A stretch of 64,000 nt of DNA, from assembly GCF_019956415.1 (NCBI RefSeq), contig NZ_JAHBDK010000031.1:186001-250000 (forward strand), given 5' to 3'. Source of the DNA: Pseudomonas sp. GL-B-19 (GTDB lineage: Bacteria > Pseudomonadota > Gammaproteobacteria > Pseudomonadales > Pseudomonadaceae). Below are positions 47,170-56,275 of the stretch, in pieces (position 1 is the stretch's first letter; each line of letters opens with the position of its first letter). The translations under genes and the position numbers were made by a program. A model generated the notes under the pieces. That model had not been told where the DNA came from. It saw only the letters and a list, made by a program, of their open reading frames with translations, and ran no database searches.

Positions 47170-47805
47170 ATGGAACTCTATACCTACTACCGTTCGACCT
47201 CGTCTTATCGGGTGCGTATCGCGTTGGCGCTCAAAGGCCTGGATTACCAGGCCCTGCCGGTCAACTTGATTGCGCCGCCAGGTGGCGAACACCGCCAGCC
47301 GGCGTACCTGGGCATCAACCCGCAAGGCCGAGTGCCGGCCTTGCGCACGGATGAAGGCGATCTGTTGATTCAGTCGCCGGCGATCATCGAGTACCTGGAA
47401 GAACGTTATCCACAGGTGCCGCTGCTCTCCAAAGACCTTGTCGCCCGCGCTCACGAGCGCGGCGCGGCGGCGGTGATTGGTTGCGACGTGCATCCGCTGC
47501 ACAACGTCAGCGTGCTCAACAAGCTGCGCCAACTGGGTCATGACGAAGCGCAAGTGGTCGAGTGGATCGGGCACTGGATCAGCCAGGGGCTGGCGACGGT
47601 GGAACAGTTGATCGGGGAGTGCGGTTATTGCTTTGGCGACGAACCGGGATTGGCGGATGTCTACCTGATCCCGCAGCTGTACGCGGCCGAGCGATTCAAC
47701 ATCTCCCTTGAGGCGTATCCACGGATTCGCCGGGTGGCGGCGCTGGCGGCCACACATCCTGCGTTCATAAAAGCCCACCCCGCCAACCAGCCAGACACTC
47801 CATAA
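47170..47805 (+). CDS. maiA: Maleylacetoacetate isomerase
   Basis: 211 residues, zeta-class glutathione transferase fold. The catalytic block is YYRSTSSYRVRIAL at the N-terminus; QSPAIIEYLEE binds glutathione. It converts maleylacetoacetate to the fumaryl form with glutathione (also called hmgC). ATG 47170 follows AGAGGA; the in-frame GTG at 47167 is less likely. It ends the hmg operon. Confidence 0.95.
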   Translation: MELYTYYRSTSSYRVRIALALKGLDYQALPVNLIAPPGGEHRQPAYLGINPQGRVPALRTDEGDLLIQSPAIIEYLEERYPQVPLLSKDLVARAHERGAAAVIGCDVHPLHNVSVLNKLRQLGHDEAQVVEWIGHWISQGLATVEQLIGECGYCFGDEPGLADVYLIPQLYAAERFNISLEAYPRIRRVAALAATHPAFIKAHPANQPDTP

Positions 47806-47822
47806 CGCTAACCAATGAACCC

Positions 47823-47911
47823 TGTAGGAGCCGGGCTTGCCCGCGATGAACGATAACGCGGTTTACCTGATAAACCGCGTCGCCTGAATCGCGGGCAAGC
47901 CCGGCTCCCAC
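47823..47911. repeat. REPIN (GTAGGAGCCGGGCTTGCC type)
   Basis: TGTAGGAGCCGGGCTTGCCC and the inverted GGGCAAGCCCGGCTCCCACA flank a spacer that itself holds AACGCGGTTTACC-TGAT-AAACCGCGT, giving a doubly folded stem. Confidence 0.85.
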
Positions 47912-47956
47912 AAGGTGCGATGGCAGACATAAATACGGGGCATGCCGAAATCAAAA

Positions 47957-48047
47957 TGTGGGAGCGAGCCTGCTCGCGATAGCGGTCTGACTGTCACTTT
48001 AAAGATGTCTGTCCTGCCGTCATCGCGAGCAGGCTCGCTCCCACAGG
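47957..48047. repeat. REPIN (GTGGGAGCGAGCCTGCTCGC type)
   Basis: A second complete inverted pair 45 bases after the first, of the other subtype, between the converging maiA and SirB1-like genes. Confidence 0.85.
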
Positions 48048-48049
48048 TT

Positions 48050-48853
48050 TCAGTGAACGATGGCGTTGGGTGGCAGGTGTCCCAGGCGCTCAGTCAGGCG
48101 AATCCGCTGGATCGGGTCGTCGCTGAGTAACAGCGCATGCTCCAGGTCGAAGCGTTCGGCATTCGGGCAGTCCAGTCGTTGATAAAGGCTGGCCCGGGCC
48201 AGGTAATCGGCGGCGTTGGCGTTGCCCAGTTCCAGCACACGTTCGGCGTCGATCAGGGCGCCAATGTAGTCATCGTGGGAGAGGTGCAGTTGACGCAAGT
48301 TTCGCGACAGGCGTTGCAGCATCTGCACCGGATCAGCCGTCAGTAAATGGTCTGCGCTGAGTTTCATGTTCGGGCCGTACTGGCGTTGCAGCAGTTCCCG
48401 GCAGTCGTTGGGGTACAACCGACGCCCGCCACAGGGGTCGAGCAAGTGGTCGGCGCCCGGAACCCGCAGCAGGAAATGCCCGGGGAAATTGACCCCGACC
48501 ATCGGGATTTCCAGGCGCTTGGCCAACTCTAGCGCAATCAGCCCAAGAGACAGCGGCTGGCCGCGTCGCAGTTCCAGCACTTTATTGAGCAAGGCCACTT
48601 GTGGGCGTAGCGGTGTGAAGTCGTCCTGGGCGAACCCCAGATCATTCATCCGCCGCAACAATGGCTGAGCCAGTTCGCTGACCGGTAACATCGGCAAGCC
48701 AAAGCTGACCTTCTGTGTCAGGTCGTTGAAGTCGGCCAGCACCACCTCGGGATTCAGCTTGGTATCGTGCTCGGCCGCCATCCACAGCGCCGCTTCGAAC
48801 AGCGCGGGCGGTGAACGTTGCAGGCAATCGAAGAAGCATTGGCGGGGCGTCAT
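48050..48853 (-). CDS. SirB1 family protein (transglutaminase-like, TPR)
   Basis: 267 residues. The N-terminal transglutaminase-like domain has LRRGQPLSLGLIALELAKRL, GVNFPGHFLLRV and DPCGGRRLYPNDC; tetratricopeptide-like helices follow (ADYLARASLYQRLDCPN). The family Cys of the triad is replaced or not evident near the Gln-Pro-Leu-Ser block, so catalysis is doubtful. The function is unknown. ATG 48853 is used; the 20 upstream codons are not family-like. Confidence 0.85.
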   Translation of the reverse strand: MTPRQCFFDCLQRSPPALFEAALWMAAEHDTKLNPEVVLADFNDLTQKVSFGLPMLPVSELAQPLLRRMNDLGFAQDDFTPLRPQVALLNKVLELRRGQPLSLGLIALELAKRLEIPMVGVNFPGHFLLRVPGADHLLDPCGGRRLYPNDCRELLQRQYGPNMKLSADHLLTADPVQMLQRLSRNLRQLHLSHDDYIGALIDAERVLELGNANAADYLARASLYQRLDCPNAERFDLEHALLLSDDPIQRIRLTERLGHLPPNAIVH

Positions 48854-49036
48854 CAAAATCTCCGGCGAATGCCTCGTTTTAGCCCCGTCTCCGGCATTCG
48901 TCCAGTGCTGCACACATGCGGTTTCAGGTTATGTCCGAAAGGCTGCAAATTAACGTCGCTTATTCCGGTGCGCTTCTGCAATTTTTAGGCGCAAGCCTAT
49001 ACTGGCGACTACAAGAAGTGATTCGGGAGCCCCACG

Positions 49037-50056
49037 ATGTTCGCTCTCATGCAAAGCACTCGCCTTGAATCGCTACATCTGAGCGTCGACTCGGTCACCG
49101 GGTTGAAGGCGGTCATTGCCATTCATAACAGCCGGCTTGGGCCTGCCCTGGGCGGTTGTCGTTACCTTGCCTACCCCAGCGACGAATCGGCGGTCGAGGA
49201 TGCCATACGCCTTGCGCAAGGCATGAGTTACAAGGCTGCTCTCGCCGGGCTGGCCCAGGGCGGCGGTGTGGCGGTGATTGTTCGCCCGGTTCATGTGGAA
49301 AATCGTGCCGCGCTGTTCGAAGCCTTCGGGCGCTGTATTAACCAGCTCGACGGTCGCTATATCACCGCCATCGACAGCGGCACTTCTGTGGCCGATATGG
49401 ATTGCATCGCCCAACAGACCCAACACGTCACCAGCACCACATCGGCGGGCGACCCTGCGCCGCATGCCGCCATGGGCGTGTTCACCGGCATTCGAGCGAC
49501 CGCGATGGCCCGTCTGGGTAGCGATAATCTGGAAGGCCTGCGTGTGGCTATTCAAGGTTTGGGCAATGTCGGTTATGCACTCGCCGAACAACTGCACGCG
49601 GCGGGCGCGGAACTGCTGGTCAGCGATATTGACCACGGCAAAGTGCAACTGGCGATGGAGCAGCTGGGCGCTCACCCGATTGCCAACGAGGCACTGCTCA
49701 GCACTCCATGCGACATCCTCGCGCCGTGCGGACTGGGGGGCGTGCTCAACAGCCACAGCGTGACGCAGCTGCGCTGCTCGGCGGTGGCCGGCTCGGCGAA
49801 CAATCAACTGACACACCTTGAAGTCGCCGATCAACTGGAACGGCGGGGCATTCTGTATGCACCGGATTACGTGATCAATTCGGGCGGGCTGATCTACGTT
49901 TCGCTTAAACACCGCGGCGAAGAGCTCACGACCATCACTGCTCACCTGTCGAAAATCGCCTCACGCCTGACCGAAGTCTTCGCCCATGCCCAAGCGGAAA
50001 AACGTTCGCCTGCGCGGGTGGCGGACGAATTGGCAGAGAAGGTCTTGTACCGCTGA
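49037..50056 (+). CDS. Leu/Val/Phe dehydrogenase family protein with catalytic Lys replaced
   Basis: 339 residues of the Glu/Leu/Phe/Val dehydrogenase fold. SRLGPALGGCRYLAYP, GMSYKAALAGLAQGGG and GLGNVGYALAEQL (NAD site) are typical. Lys66 of SYK is present, but the position 12 residues later, where leucine dehydrogenases have the catalytic Lys of GGGK, reads Val78 (GGGVAVIV; codon GTG). Asp in AIDSGTS is kept. With Lys it would deaminate branched-chain amino acids; with Val the enzyme may be inactive or altered. Confidence 0.88.
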   Translation: MFALMQSTRLESLHLSVDSVTGLKAVIAIHNSRLGPALGGCRYLAYPSDESAVEDAIRLAQGMSYKAALAGLAQGGGVAVIVRPVHVENRAALFEAFGRCINQLDGRYITAIDSGTSVADMDCIAQQTQHVTSTTSAGDPAPHAAMGVFTGIRATAMARLGSDNLEGLRVAIQGLGNVGYALAEQLHAAGAELLVSDIDHGKVQLAMEQLGAHPIANEALLSTPCDILAPCGLGGVLNSHSVTQLRCSAVAGSANNQLTHLEVADQLERRGILYAPDYVINSGGLIYVSLKHRGEELTTITAHLSKIASRLTEVFAHAQAEKRSPARVADELAEKVLYR

Positions 50057-50079
50057 GTCGTTCTGTTATCCCAGACATG

Positions 50080-50113
50080 AAAAAGGCCCTGAGTCAGTCG
50101 ACTCAGGGCCTAT
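50080..50113. terminator. Bidirectional terminator between the dehydrogenase and yebG
   Basis: AAAAAGGCCCTGAGT-CAGTCG-ACTCAGGGCC-TATT serves the two converging genes. Confidence 0.8.
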
Positions 50114-50129
50114 TCAATTCGGGCGCTGC

Positions 50130-50471
50130 TTACTTCGGCGTCTTGGCCGCTTTGGCTGGCTTGGTCGGCTCAGCGGCTTCAATGGCCTCGACAGGTTCAG
50201 CCTGCTCAACCACTTCAACCGGCGCATTCAGCAGTTCGGACAACGCATCCGGCTGGCTCTTGAATGCCTTGGCGAACACATCGCGATTTTTCGCCATATA
50301 GATCCCGGCTTCTTCCACTTGCTGCTCGGTCAGGGACGGAACGGCTTTTTGTAACACTTCAGCCAGCAACTCGGCCAGTTCGAGCATTTTGTCATGACGG
50401 TCAGCTTCGGCTTTATCCATGAACAAGCGCTCCAGATCTCGGCTGCTGCGGTATACCACTTCGACGGCCAT
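50130..50471 (-). CDS. yebG: YebG family DNA-damage-inducible protein
   Basis: 113 residues. MAVEVVYRSSRDLERLFMDKAEADRHDKMLEL and the following helix match YebG, here split across residues 1-32; the tail is rich in Ala, Pro, Lys and Glu and probably disordered. The protein is SOS-induced, of unknown action. A perfect LexA box lies 44 bases upstream of the start. Confidence 0.9.
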   Translation of the reverse strand: MAVEVVYRSSRDLERLFMDKAEADRHDKMLELAELLAEVLQKAVPSLTEQQVEEAGIYMAKNRDVFAKAFKSQPDALSELLNAPVEVVEQAEPVEAIEAAEPTKPAKAAKTPK

Positions 50472-50514
50472 TCACCACCTCACATGCCTTCACATTGGTT
50501 GTTTGTTTCGACTA

Positions 50515-50530
50515 CTGTATTTATATACAG
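50515..50530 (-). promoter_or_regulatory. LexA (SOS) box of yebG
   Basis: CTGTATTTATATACAG is a perfect 16-bp CTGT-N8-ACAG palindrome in the yebG promoter region. Confidence 0.92.
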
Positions 50531-50618
50531 CGAAAAGGATAAGCGAATCCCTGCGTTTTGGGTAGTGGCTTTTTAATGTAGACCGAAATTGGCGTTTGTC
50601 AGCTAAACCGCGGCGCTC

Positions 50619-50703
50619 CCTTCGCGAGCAGGCTCGCTCCCACAAGGATCACCGATAACCTGTAGGAGCCGGCGGTGCGACGATTCGACTTGCCCGCGAT
50701 GGC
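50619..50703. repeat. Two unpaired REP half-elements
   Basis: TTCGCGAGCAGGCTCGCTCC is followed by a half-repeat of another type, TGTAGGAGCCGGC...CTTGCCCGCGATGGCG, which contains a 15-base insert (GGTGCGACGATTCGA) like the one at 20044. Neither has its partner; the 50472-50843 gap otherwise holds only the LexA box and the psiE leader. Confidence 0.65.
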
Positions 50704-50843
50704 GTCAGTGAAAGCACTACAAAAGTGTCCAGCAACAACTCATCACCATCTCACCCAAAGCCTCTGGCCTTTTTTCTGCATGCAGAACAACCGTCACGTC
50801 CATCCCGCATCATCCGCTCAAACCGAGCTAAGGAAGCATCATC

Positions 50844-51344
50844 GTGAAAATCAACTGGGCCGAGAACCTGCGGCAGAACGTGCATCAACTGGCCGAGTCC
50901 CTGGGCAACCTGTTCGTCGAGACTTTCCACTACCTGGCGCTGTTCGCCATTGGTGCAGTGACCGCGTGGGCTGCGGTGATGGAATTTCTGGGGATGATCG
51001 AGGCAGGACACATCAAGATCGACGACATCTTGCTGCTGTTCATCTACCTGGAATTGGGGGCGATGGTCGGAATTTATTTCAAGACCAATCACATGCCGGT
51101 GCGATTCCTGATTTACGTGGCGATCACCGCATTGACGCGGCTGCTGATCTCGAATGTCTCGCACCACAACCCGCCGGATGTCGGGATCATCTACCTGTGC
51201 GGCGGGATTTTGCTGCTGGCGTTTTCGATTCTGGTGGTGCGTTACGCCTCGTCGCAATTTCCTTCGGTGAAGATCGAACACCCGCAACGCAAGGTTGGTG
51301 CGGGTTCCAGTGAACATCCCGAAGTGGAGAAAGGCGAGCTTTAA
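50844..51344 (+). CDS. psiE: Phosphate-starvation-inducible protein PsiE family
   Basis: 166 residues with four membrane segments (about 27-50, 57-78, 86-105, 115-135). LLLFIYLELGAMVGIYFK and HMPVRFLIYVAITALTR are typical of PsiE. The role is unknown; it is Pho-regulated in enteric bacteria, but no clear Pho box is seen here. GTG 50844 follows AAGGA. It overlaps the end of the opposite DUF3509 gene by four bases. Confidence 0.9.
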   Translation: MKINWAENLRQNVHQLAESLGNLFVETFHYLALFAIGAVTAWAAVMEFLGMIEAGHIKIDDILLLFIYLELGAMVGIYFKTNHMPVRFLIYVAITALTRLLISNVSHHNPPDVGIIYLCGGILLLAFSILVVRYASSQFPSVKIEHPQRKVGAGSSEHPEVEKGEL

Positions 51345-51658
51345 AGCCTGATGGCAGGTCGGTGCTGGCGTTTGAGCGGGGGCGGCGGCAGGGAGCGATT
51401 GTCGCCGTCGGTCATGGTTTCGAGGATGGCCATGGCGCAGTGGCCTTGCTCGATAGCGATGCCGAATTGAATGCTTTGCACCAGCCGATTGAGGCGTTTG
51501 GGGTCATTGCGCTGCTCGGCGCTGATCATGCGTTTGGCGACCACGCGGCCGCCGTTGGAGAGGGTCAGCATGATGCTGCCATCCAGACCTTGAATGCTCA
51601 GGTTGATCTGGTATTCCGGTGCAAAGGCATCGGTAATAACCTGGAAGGGGTTGTCCAT
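51341..51658 (-). CDS. DUF3509 domain protein
   Basis: 105 residues: NPFQVITDAFAPEYQINLSIQ, LSNGGRVVAKRMISAEQRND, LNRLVQSIQFGIAIEQG. This family is nearly confined to Pseudomonas and has no known function. It converges with psiE. Confidence 0.8.
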   Translation of the reverse strand: MDNPFQVITDAFAPEYQINLSIQGLDGSIMLTLSNGGRVVAKRMISAEQRNDPKRLNRLVQSIQFGIAIEQGHCAMAILETMTDGDNRSLPPPPLKRQHRPAIRL

Positions 51659-51934
51659 GATGCGTCACCGCCTGATTGAACGTGCAGTTATTGACCGGCC
51701 ATGATCGGGTTGGTTCGCAACTCCAGACCATCGGCAGATCGCTCGCTGAGGTTTCAACGGTCCTTTTGCCTCACCGGTGACGTAGCAAGGGGCATGCCGG
51801 AAAAATTGTCGAACAATAATCACGGCAAAAAAGCGGCGGGCACGATGGTCCGCCTTCTTTTTGCCGGCCCGTTTCAGGGCATGAATGAATAGATGATCGC
51901 AGACAGTGCAATCAGACCGATCAACGTCGAAACA

Positions 51935-53311
51935 TCAGCACTCCACCCAGCTCACCGCCAGGCCGCCCCGTGAAGTCTCTTTGTATTTGTCATGCATGTC
52001 GGCGCCGGTATCGCGCATGGTGCGGATCACCCGGTCCAGGGAAATGAAGTGTTTACCGTCGCCGCGCAGGGCCATTTGCGTGGCGTTGATCGCCTTCACA
52101 GCGGCAATCGCATTACGCTCGATGCAAGGCACTTGCACCAGGCCGCCGACCGGGTCGCAGGTCAGGCCGAGGTTGTGCTCCAGGCCGATTTCGGCAGCGT
52201 TTTCCAATTGCTCTGGGGTAGCGCCGAGCACGTCGGCCAGACCGGCGGCGGCCATCGCGCAGGCCGAACCGACTTCGCCCTGGCAACCGACTTCAGCGCC
52301 AGAGATCGAGGCGTTTTTCTTGCACAGAATGCCGACCGCCGCCGCACCCAGAAAGAACGCAACCACGTCATCGTCCGACGCGTCCGGATTGAATTTCATG
52401 TAGTAATGCAGCACCGCCGGAATGATCCCCGCCGCACCGTTGGTCGGTGCCGTGACCATACGCCCGCCCGCCGCGTTTTCCTCATTCACCGCGAGGGCGA
52501 ACAGGTTGACCCACTCCATGGCCGACAGGGTGGATGTGATGACATTCGGCTTGCCGATTTCCAACAGGCTGCGGTGCAGTTTTGCGGCGCGACGCGGAAC
52601 GTTCAGGCCGCCCGGCAGGATGCCTTCGTGGCGCAGACCTTGTTCGACACACTCGCGCATCACCGACCAGATGTGCAGCAAGCCCTGGCGGATCTCGGCT
52701 TCGCTGCGCCAGGCCAATTCGTTGGCCATCATCAATTCAGAAACCCGCAGGCCGTGCTGATTGCAGAGTCGCAGCAATTCGGCAGCGCTGGAGAAATCGT
52801 ACGGCAGCACCACATCACTGCTGGGCGCAATGCCGGACTCGGCTTGCGCCGCTTCGACGATGAAACCGCCGCCGATCGAGTAGTGCGTTTGCTCGTAGAG
52901 TTCGCCGGTTTCACCGAAGGCGGTCAGAGACATCGCGTTGGGGTGGTAGGGCAGGCTCTCGTCCAGCAGCAGGAGATCGCGCTGCCAGTTGAAGGCGATG
53001 GTCGTTTTGCCGGCCAGGGACAATTCGCCGGTTTCACGCAGGGTCTGGATGCGGCTGTCGATAGACGTGGGGTCGATGCTGTCCGGCCATTCGCCCATCA
53101 GGCCCATGACACAGGCACGGTCGGTCGCGTGGCCGACGCCGGTGGCGGAAAGCGAGCCATACAAGCGGATTTCCACCCGGCGTACGGCGTCCAGCAAACC
53201 TTGGTCCATCAATGCCTGGGCGAAGGTCGCAGCCGCGCGCATCGGGCCGACGGTGTGGGAACTGGACGGACCGATGCCAACTTTGAAGAGATCGAAAACA
53301 CTGATAGCCAT
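51935..53311 (-). CDS. L-serine ammonia-lyase (iron-sulfur type)
   Basis: 458 residues, single-chain type. [22 protein letters not shown] starts the beta domain; cysteines of the [4Fe-4S] site lie in the alpha domain ([39 protein letters not shown]). It converts serine to pyruvate and ammonia. sdaA and sdaB are both possible names, so I leave the symbol open. ATG 53311 begins the family; longer in-frame sequence is not related. The divergent LysR gene probably regulates it. Confidence 0.94.
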   Translation of the reverse strand: MAISVFDLFKVGIGPSSSHTVGPMRAAATFAQALMDQGLLDAVRRVEIRLYGSLSATGVGHATDRACVMGLMGEWPDSIDPTSIDSRIQTLRETGELSLAGKTTIAFNWQRDLLLLDESLPYHPNAMSLTAFGETGELYEQTHYSIGGGFIVEAAQAESGIAPSSDVVLPYDFSSAAELLRLCNQHGLRVSELMMANELAWRSEAEIRQGLLHIWSVMRECVEQGLRHEGILPGGLNVPRRAAKLHRSLLEIGKPNVITSTLSAMEWVNLFALAVNEENAAGGRMVTAPTNGAAGIIPAVLHYYMKFNPDASDDDVVAFFLGAAAVGILCKKNASISGAEVGCQGEVGSACAMAAAGLADVLGATPEQLENAAEIGLEHNLGLTCDPVGGLVQVPCIERNAIAAVKAINATQMALRGDGKHFISLDRVIRTMRDTGADMHDKYKETSRGGLAVSWVEC

Positions 53312-53446
53312 GCTAAAGCCTATACACGCAATGGGAGAGAAATCGCTGCCATTTTTGTAGGACAAGCGCAATGTCGGCGATACTGACAACCTCGGTCCTA
53401 CGTGACCAACGAAACTTCCTAAGACAGCCTTTAGCAGGACTAAACG

Positions 53447-54394
53447 ATGAGCCGTCAATTGCATGCCCAGACCTATGTCTGGCTGCACGTGTTTTCCTGT
53501 GCCGCGCGGCACTTGTCGTTCACCCGTTGCGCCGAAGAACTGCACATCACGCCGGGGGCGGTCAGTCAGCAAATTCGGCAGCTGGAAGAGCGTTTGGGCT
53601 TTCGCCTGTTTCACCGTCGTGCCCGGGGTGTGGAACTGAGCGCTGAAGGCCAGCGCCTGGCCATTACGGTCAACGAGGCTTACGGCAGCATCGATGCAGA
53701 GTTGCGCCGTCTGGACGCCGGAATGATCAGCGGAATTTTGCGAGTACGCTCGATTCCGTCATTCCTGAGCAAATGGCTGACCCCGCGCCTGCCACGCTTG
53801 CAGCAGCGCTTTCCGGACATTCAGTTGCGCCTGGTGGCCGAGGACAGCAGCGTGCCGCTGCACGAGGGCGACTTCGATTTGGCCATCGACCTGAACGATG
53901 GCAGCTACCCCGGCCTGTTATCCACAGCCTTGCTCGACGAGCAGATCTTCCCGGTCTGTGCCCCAAGCCTGCTACGAGGCCGACCGCCGCTACATGGTCC
54001 GGCGGATCTGATGCATTTCCCGTTGTTGCACGACATCACCGCCTGGCGCGGCAGCTATGAATACGCGGAATGGGAGTTCTATCTCGATGCCATTGGCTTC
54101 GAGGGTGCTGACGTGCGACGCGGGCATACCTTCAATCGCAATCACCTGACCATCGAAGCGGCCATTGCCGGGATGGGCGTGGCGATTGCACGCCGCACGT
54201 TGCTCAACGATGAGCTGGAACGGGGGGCATTGATCGTGCCGTTCGGGTTGGCGGTGCCCAATCACAAGCGCTACATGTTGCTGTATGCGCCGGGGGCTTT
54301 GAGCCATCCGGGCGTGCGCGCGGTGCATGACTGGCTGGTGGAGGAAGCGGTGATCTTTCGAAGTTTGCATCCGCTGGCAGAGCAACAGATGTGA
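53447..54394 (+). CDS. LysR-family transcriptional regulator (GcvA/DsdC-like)
   Basis: 315 residues. Winged helix-turn-helix at the N-terminus ([20 protein letters not shown] then [12 protein letters not shown]), followed by a periplasmic-binding-like effector domain ([41 protein letters not shown]). Divergent from the serine dehydratase gene with a 135-base gap, where it should bind; control of serine breakdown is inferred. Confidence 0.92.
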   Translation: MSRQLHAQTYVWLHVFSCAARHLSFTRCAEELHITPGAVSQQIRQLEERLGFRLFHRRARGVELSAEGQRLAITVNEAYGSIDAELRRLDAGMISGILRVRSIPSFLSKWLTPRLPRLQQRFPDIQLRLVAEDSSVPLHEGDFDLAIDLNDGSYPGLLSTALLDEQIFPVCAPSLLRGRPPLHGPADLMHFPLLHDITAWRGSYEYAEWEFYLDAIGFEGADVRRGHTFNRNHLTIEAAIAGMGVAIARRTLLNDELERGALIVPFGLAVPNHKRYMLLYAPGALSHPGVRAVHDWLVEEAVIFRSLHPLAEQQM

Positions 54395-54607
54395 ACAATT
54401 GTTACAAAGAAGCGAGCGGACCCAACTCCCGACCTTAACAGCGCTTTTGCTCGTTGTCCGGGTTTTTTTGCTAATCCATATTTATCTTTTTTTAGGGGTT
54501 GAAATGTTCTGCGCACAGACCGATTGTGTAAGTAAGAGGTCACGGTGATGACGCCCAAGGGCTAGCCGAAGGGCCTCTCGCGAGCTAGCTGAAATAAGGG
54601 ATGAACT

Positions 54608-55015
54608 ATGCAAATCCAAGTCAACAGCGATAACCATATTCAAAGCAGCATCCGACTGGAGGAGTGGGTACGTACTACCATTGAGAGCACGCTCGAACGT
54701 TATGAAGAGGACCTGACCCGCGTCGAGGTTCACCTGCGGGACGAAAACGGCGACAAGCCCGGACCGCATGACATCCGCTGCCAATTGGAAGCGAGGCCAA
54801 AAGGCCACCAACCGATTTCTGTCACCCATAAAGCCGCCAATCTGGAACTGGCGATCGACGGTGCGGCCGAAAAACTCGAACATGCACTGGAACACCTGTT
54901 CGGCAAACTGCGGGGCAAACCACGTGCCGCGGTGGTGCCGTTCGAGCGAGCCGCAGCCGATGCGCTGCTGGAAGACGAGTTTCTCGAAAACGAACAGGCT
55001 GCACAGAACGGCTGA
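54608..55015 (+). CDS. HPF/RaiA family ribosome-associated protein
   Basis: 135 residues. MQIQVNSDNHI, the beta-alpha-beta core with VEVHLRDENGDKPG and CQLEARPKGHQPISVTH, and a charged tail. Homologues bind the 30S subunit and drive ribosome hibernation. It differs from the canonical short Hpf next to rpoN, so it is a paralogue. A short GC-rich leader (GCTAGCC...GAGCTAGCT, 54559-54594) precedes it. Confidence 0.82.
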   Translation: MQIQVNSDNHIQSSIRLEEWVRTTIESTLERYEEDLTRVEVHLRDENGDKPGPHDIRCQLEARPKGHQPISVTHKAANLELAIDGAAEKLEHALEHLFGKLRGKPRAAVVPFERAAADALLEDEFLENEQAAQNG

Positions 55016-55046
55016 CGCCGATTCACTTTTATCTTTCCACCACTGA

Positions 55047-55077
55047 CAACGGGCCTGCTGATGCAGGCCCGTTCTTG
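55047..55077 (+). terminator. Terminator after the HPF-like gene
   Basis: AACGGGCCTGC-TGAT-GCAGGCCCGTT followed by CTTGTTT. Confidence 0.8.
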
Positions 55078-55098
55078 TTTCAGGAGGAGCGTCATCGT

Positions 55099-55148
55099 TC
55101 ATCGCGAGCAGGAATTTCAATGTGGGAGCGAGCCTGCTCGCGATGGCG
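55099..55148. repeat. REP pair with a very short spacer
   Basis: CATCGCGAGCAGG, a truncated arm, is followed at once by a full GTGGGAGCGAGCCTGCTCGC arm, so it is a deleted REPIN. Confidence 0.65.
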
Positions 55149-55176
55149 GCATGACAGGCACCGACTATCTTCAGGA

Positions 55177-56052
55177 TTACCGCAAAAACGCCTGCCGATA
55201 CTCCCCTGGCGTCCCACCCAACGCCTGCCGAAACCGATTGGTGAAATGGCTGGCACTGGCAAACCCGCACGCCAATGCAATCTCCCCCAACGGCTGCGAC
55301 GTCAAACGCAATAACTCCTGCGCCCGGCTCAGTCTGCGTGCCAGTACATATTGATGCGGCGGCAAGCCAAAACTCTCCCTGAACATCCGCGCAAAGTGGT
55401 ATTCCGACAACGCGCACAGCGCGGCTAGTTGCCCAAGGCTGATGGCCTCGGCCAACTGGTTATCGATGAAGTCCACCAACTGCCGCCGTTGATGCGCCGC
55501 CAATCCACCCTTGAGCCGCAATCCCTCGCGCATGCCCACTTGGCCAAGTAAAACGTGGCTGAGCATTTCGTGGGCCAGGCTGCTCGTGAGCAGGCGTTCG
55601 CCGGGTTCGTCCCAGTTGAGGGTGAGCATGTGCCGAAAGCGTCGCGCCTGCGCCGGATCGTCGAGAAAGGTCCCTTCGCGCAATTGCAGTTCGCGGGGTT
55701 CGCGGTCCAGCAGCGTGACGCAGCCGAGGGCGAATTGTTCGGGGCTGAAATACAGGTGGGCCAGGCGAATGTCGCCGTTGATCACCCAGCCCGATTGATG
55801 CTCGGCGGGCAGGATGCACAGCTTGTCCGGGCCGCCCTTGGTGCCGGGCTGATCGCGGCGAAAGGTGCCGGTGCCGCCAGCGATGTAACACGACAGCGTG
55901 TGGTGGCTCGGCGCTTCGTAGTCCTGGGCGTCGTGGTGGTTGCTCCACAAGGCTGCAGCCATGCCGTCACCGAGTTCGGCGCTGTGCTCCAGGCGAGCAT
56001 TGGGCGAACGGTTAAGGGCTTGAAAGACTTGCAGGGTTTCCAGTGCGGGCAT
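55177..56052 (-). CDS. AraC-family transcriptional regulator
   Basis: 291 residues. A cupin-like N-domain (HHDAQDYEAPSHHTLSCYI) and the two-helix-turn-helix AraC domain at the C-terminus (SLGQLAALCALSEYHFARMF, LGEIALACGFASASHFTNRF). Divergent from the EamA transporter gene 0.9 kb away, with a small unknown gene in between. A 25-base element repeated before both genes may be its operator. Confidence 0.92.
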   Translation of the reverse strand: MPALETLQVFQALNRSPNARLEHSAELGDGMAAALWSNHHDAQDYEAPSHHTLSCYIAGGTGTFRRDQPGTKGGPDKLCILPAEHQSGWVINGDIRLAHLYFSPEQFALGCVTLLDREPRELQLREGTFLDDPAQARRFRHMLTLNWDEPGERLLTSSLAHEMLSHVLLGQVGMREGLRLKGGLAAHQRRQLVDFIDNQLAEAISLGQLAALCALSEYHFARMFRESFGLPPHQYVLARRLSRAQELLRLTSQPLGEIALACGFASASHFTNRFRQALGGTPGEYRQAFLR

Positions 56053-56115
56053 GATCGCTCTCCAACGCCTTGCATCCTACTCTGTAGACGTTGGCCTGCC
56101 AGCCTCTGCGCTGAC

Positions 56116-56140
56116 AAAAGCGCAAGATTATGCAAGTGCG
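56116..56140 (+). repeat. 25-base element, copy 1 (possible AraC-type site)
   Basis: AAAAGCGCAAGATTATGCAA then GTGCG, in direct orientation to the copy at 56897-56921, with one mismatch. It lies about 65 bases upstream of the AraC gene start. Confidence 0.7.
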
Positions 56141-56275
56141 CAGATATGTCAGATTCTTCAGTACCTCGAGTAATTTGTTTTTTTTAATCTAAAAAACTGT
56201 CAGAAGTGTCAGTTGTTTCAAGAGGCTGAAATACTTATTTTGCCTGCTCTATTAATAACTTATCGGGTGTGCACA

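Noticed and set aside
45316..47778. 820-codon minus-strand frame opposite the hmg operon
   Set aside because: Runs across three recognised genes on the other strand; a codon-bias shadow.
47823..48047. Closely spaced repeats resembling a CRISPR start
   Set aside because: They are inverted pairs of two REP subtypes, not direct repeats with unique spacers.
50472..50843. Pho box upstream of psiE
   Set aside because: No CTGTCAT-like direct repeats could be found.
51992..53386. Plus-strand frame opposite the L-serine dehydratase
   Set aside because: Shadow of a certain gene.
54540..54607. GC-rich leader before the HPF-like gene as a riboswitch
   Set aside because: Only a short inverted repeat; no known riboswitch core is visible.
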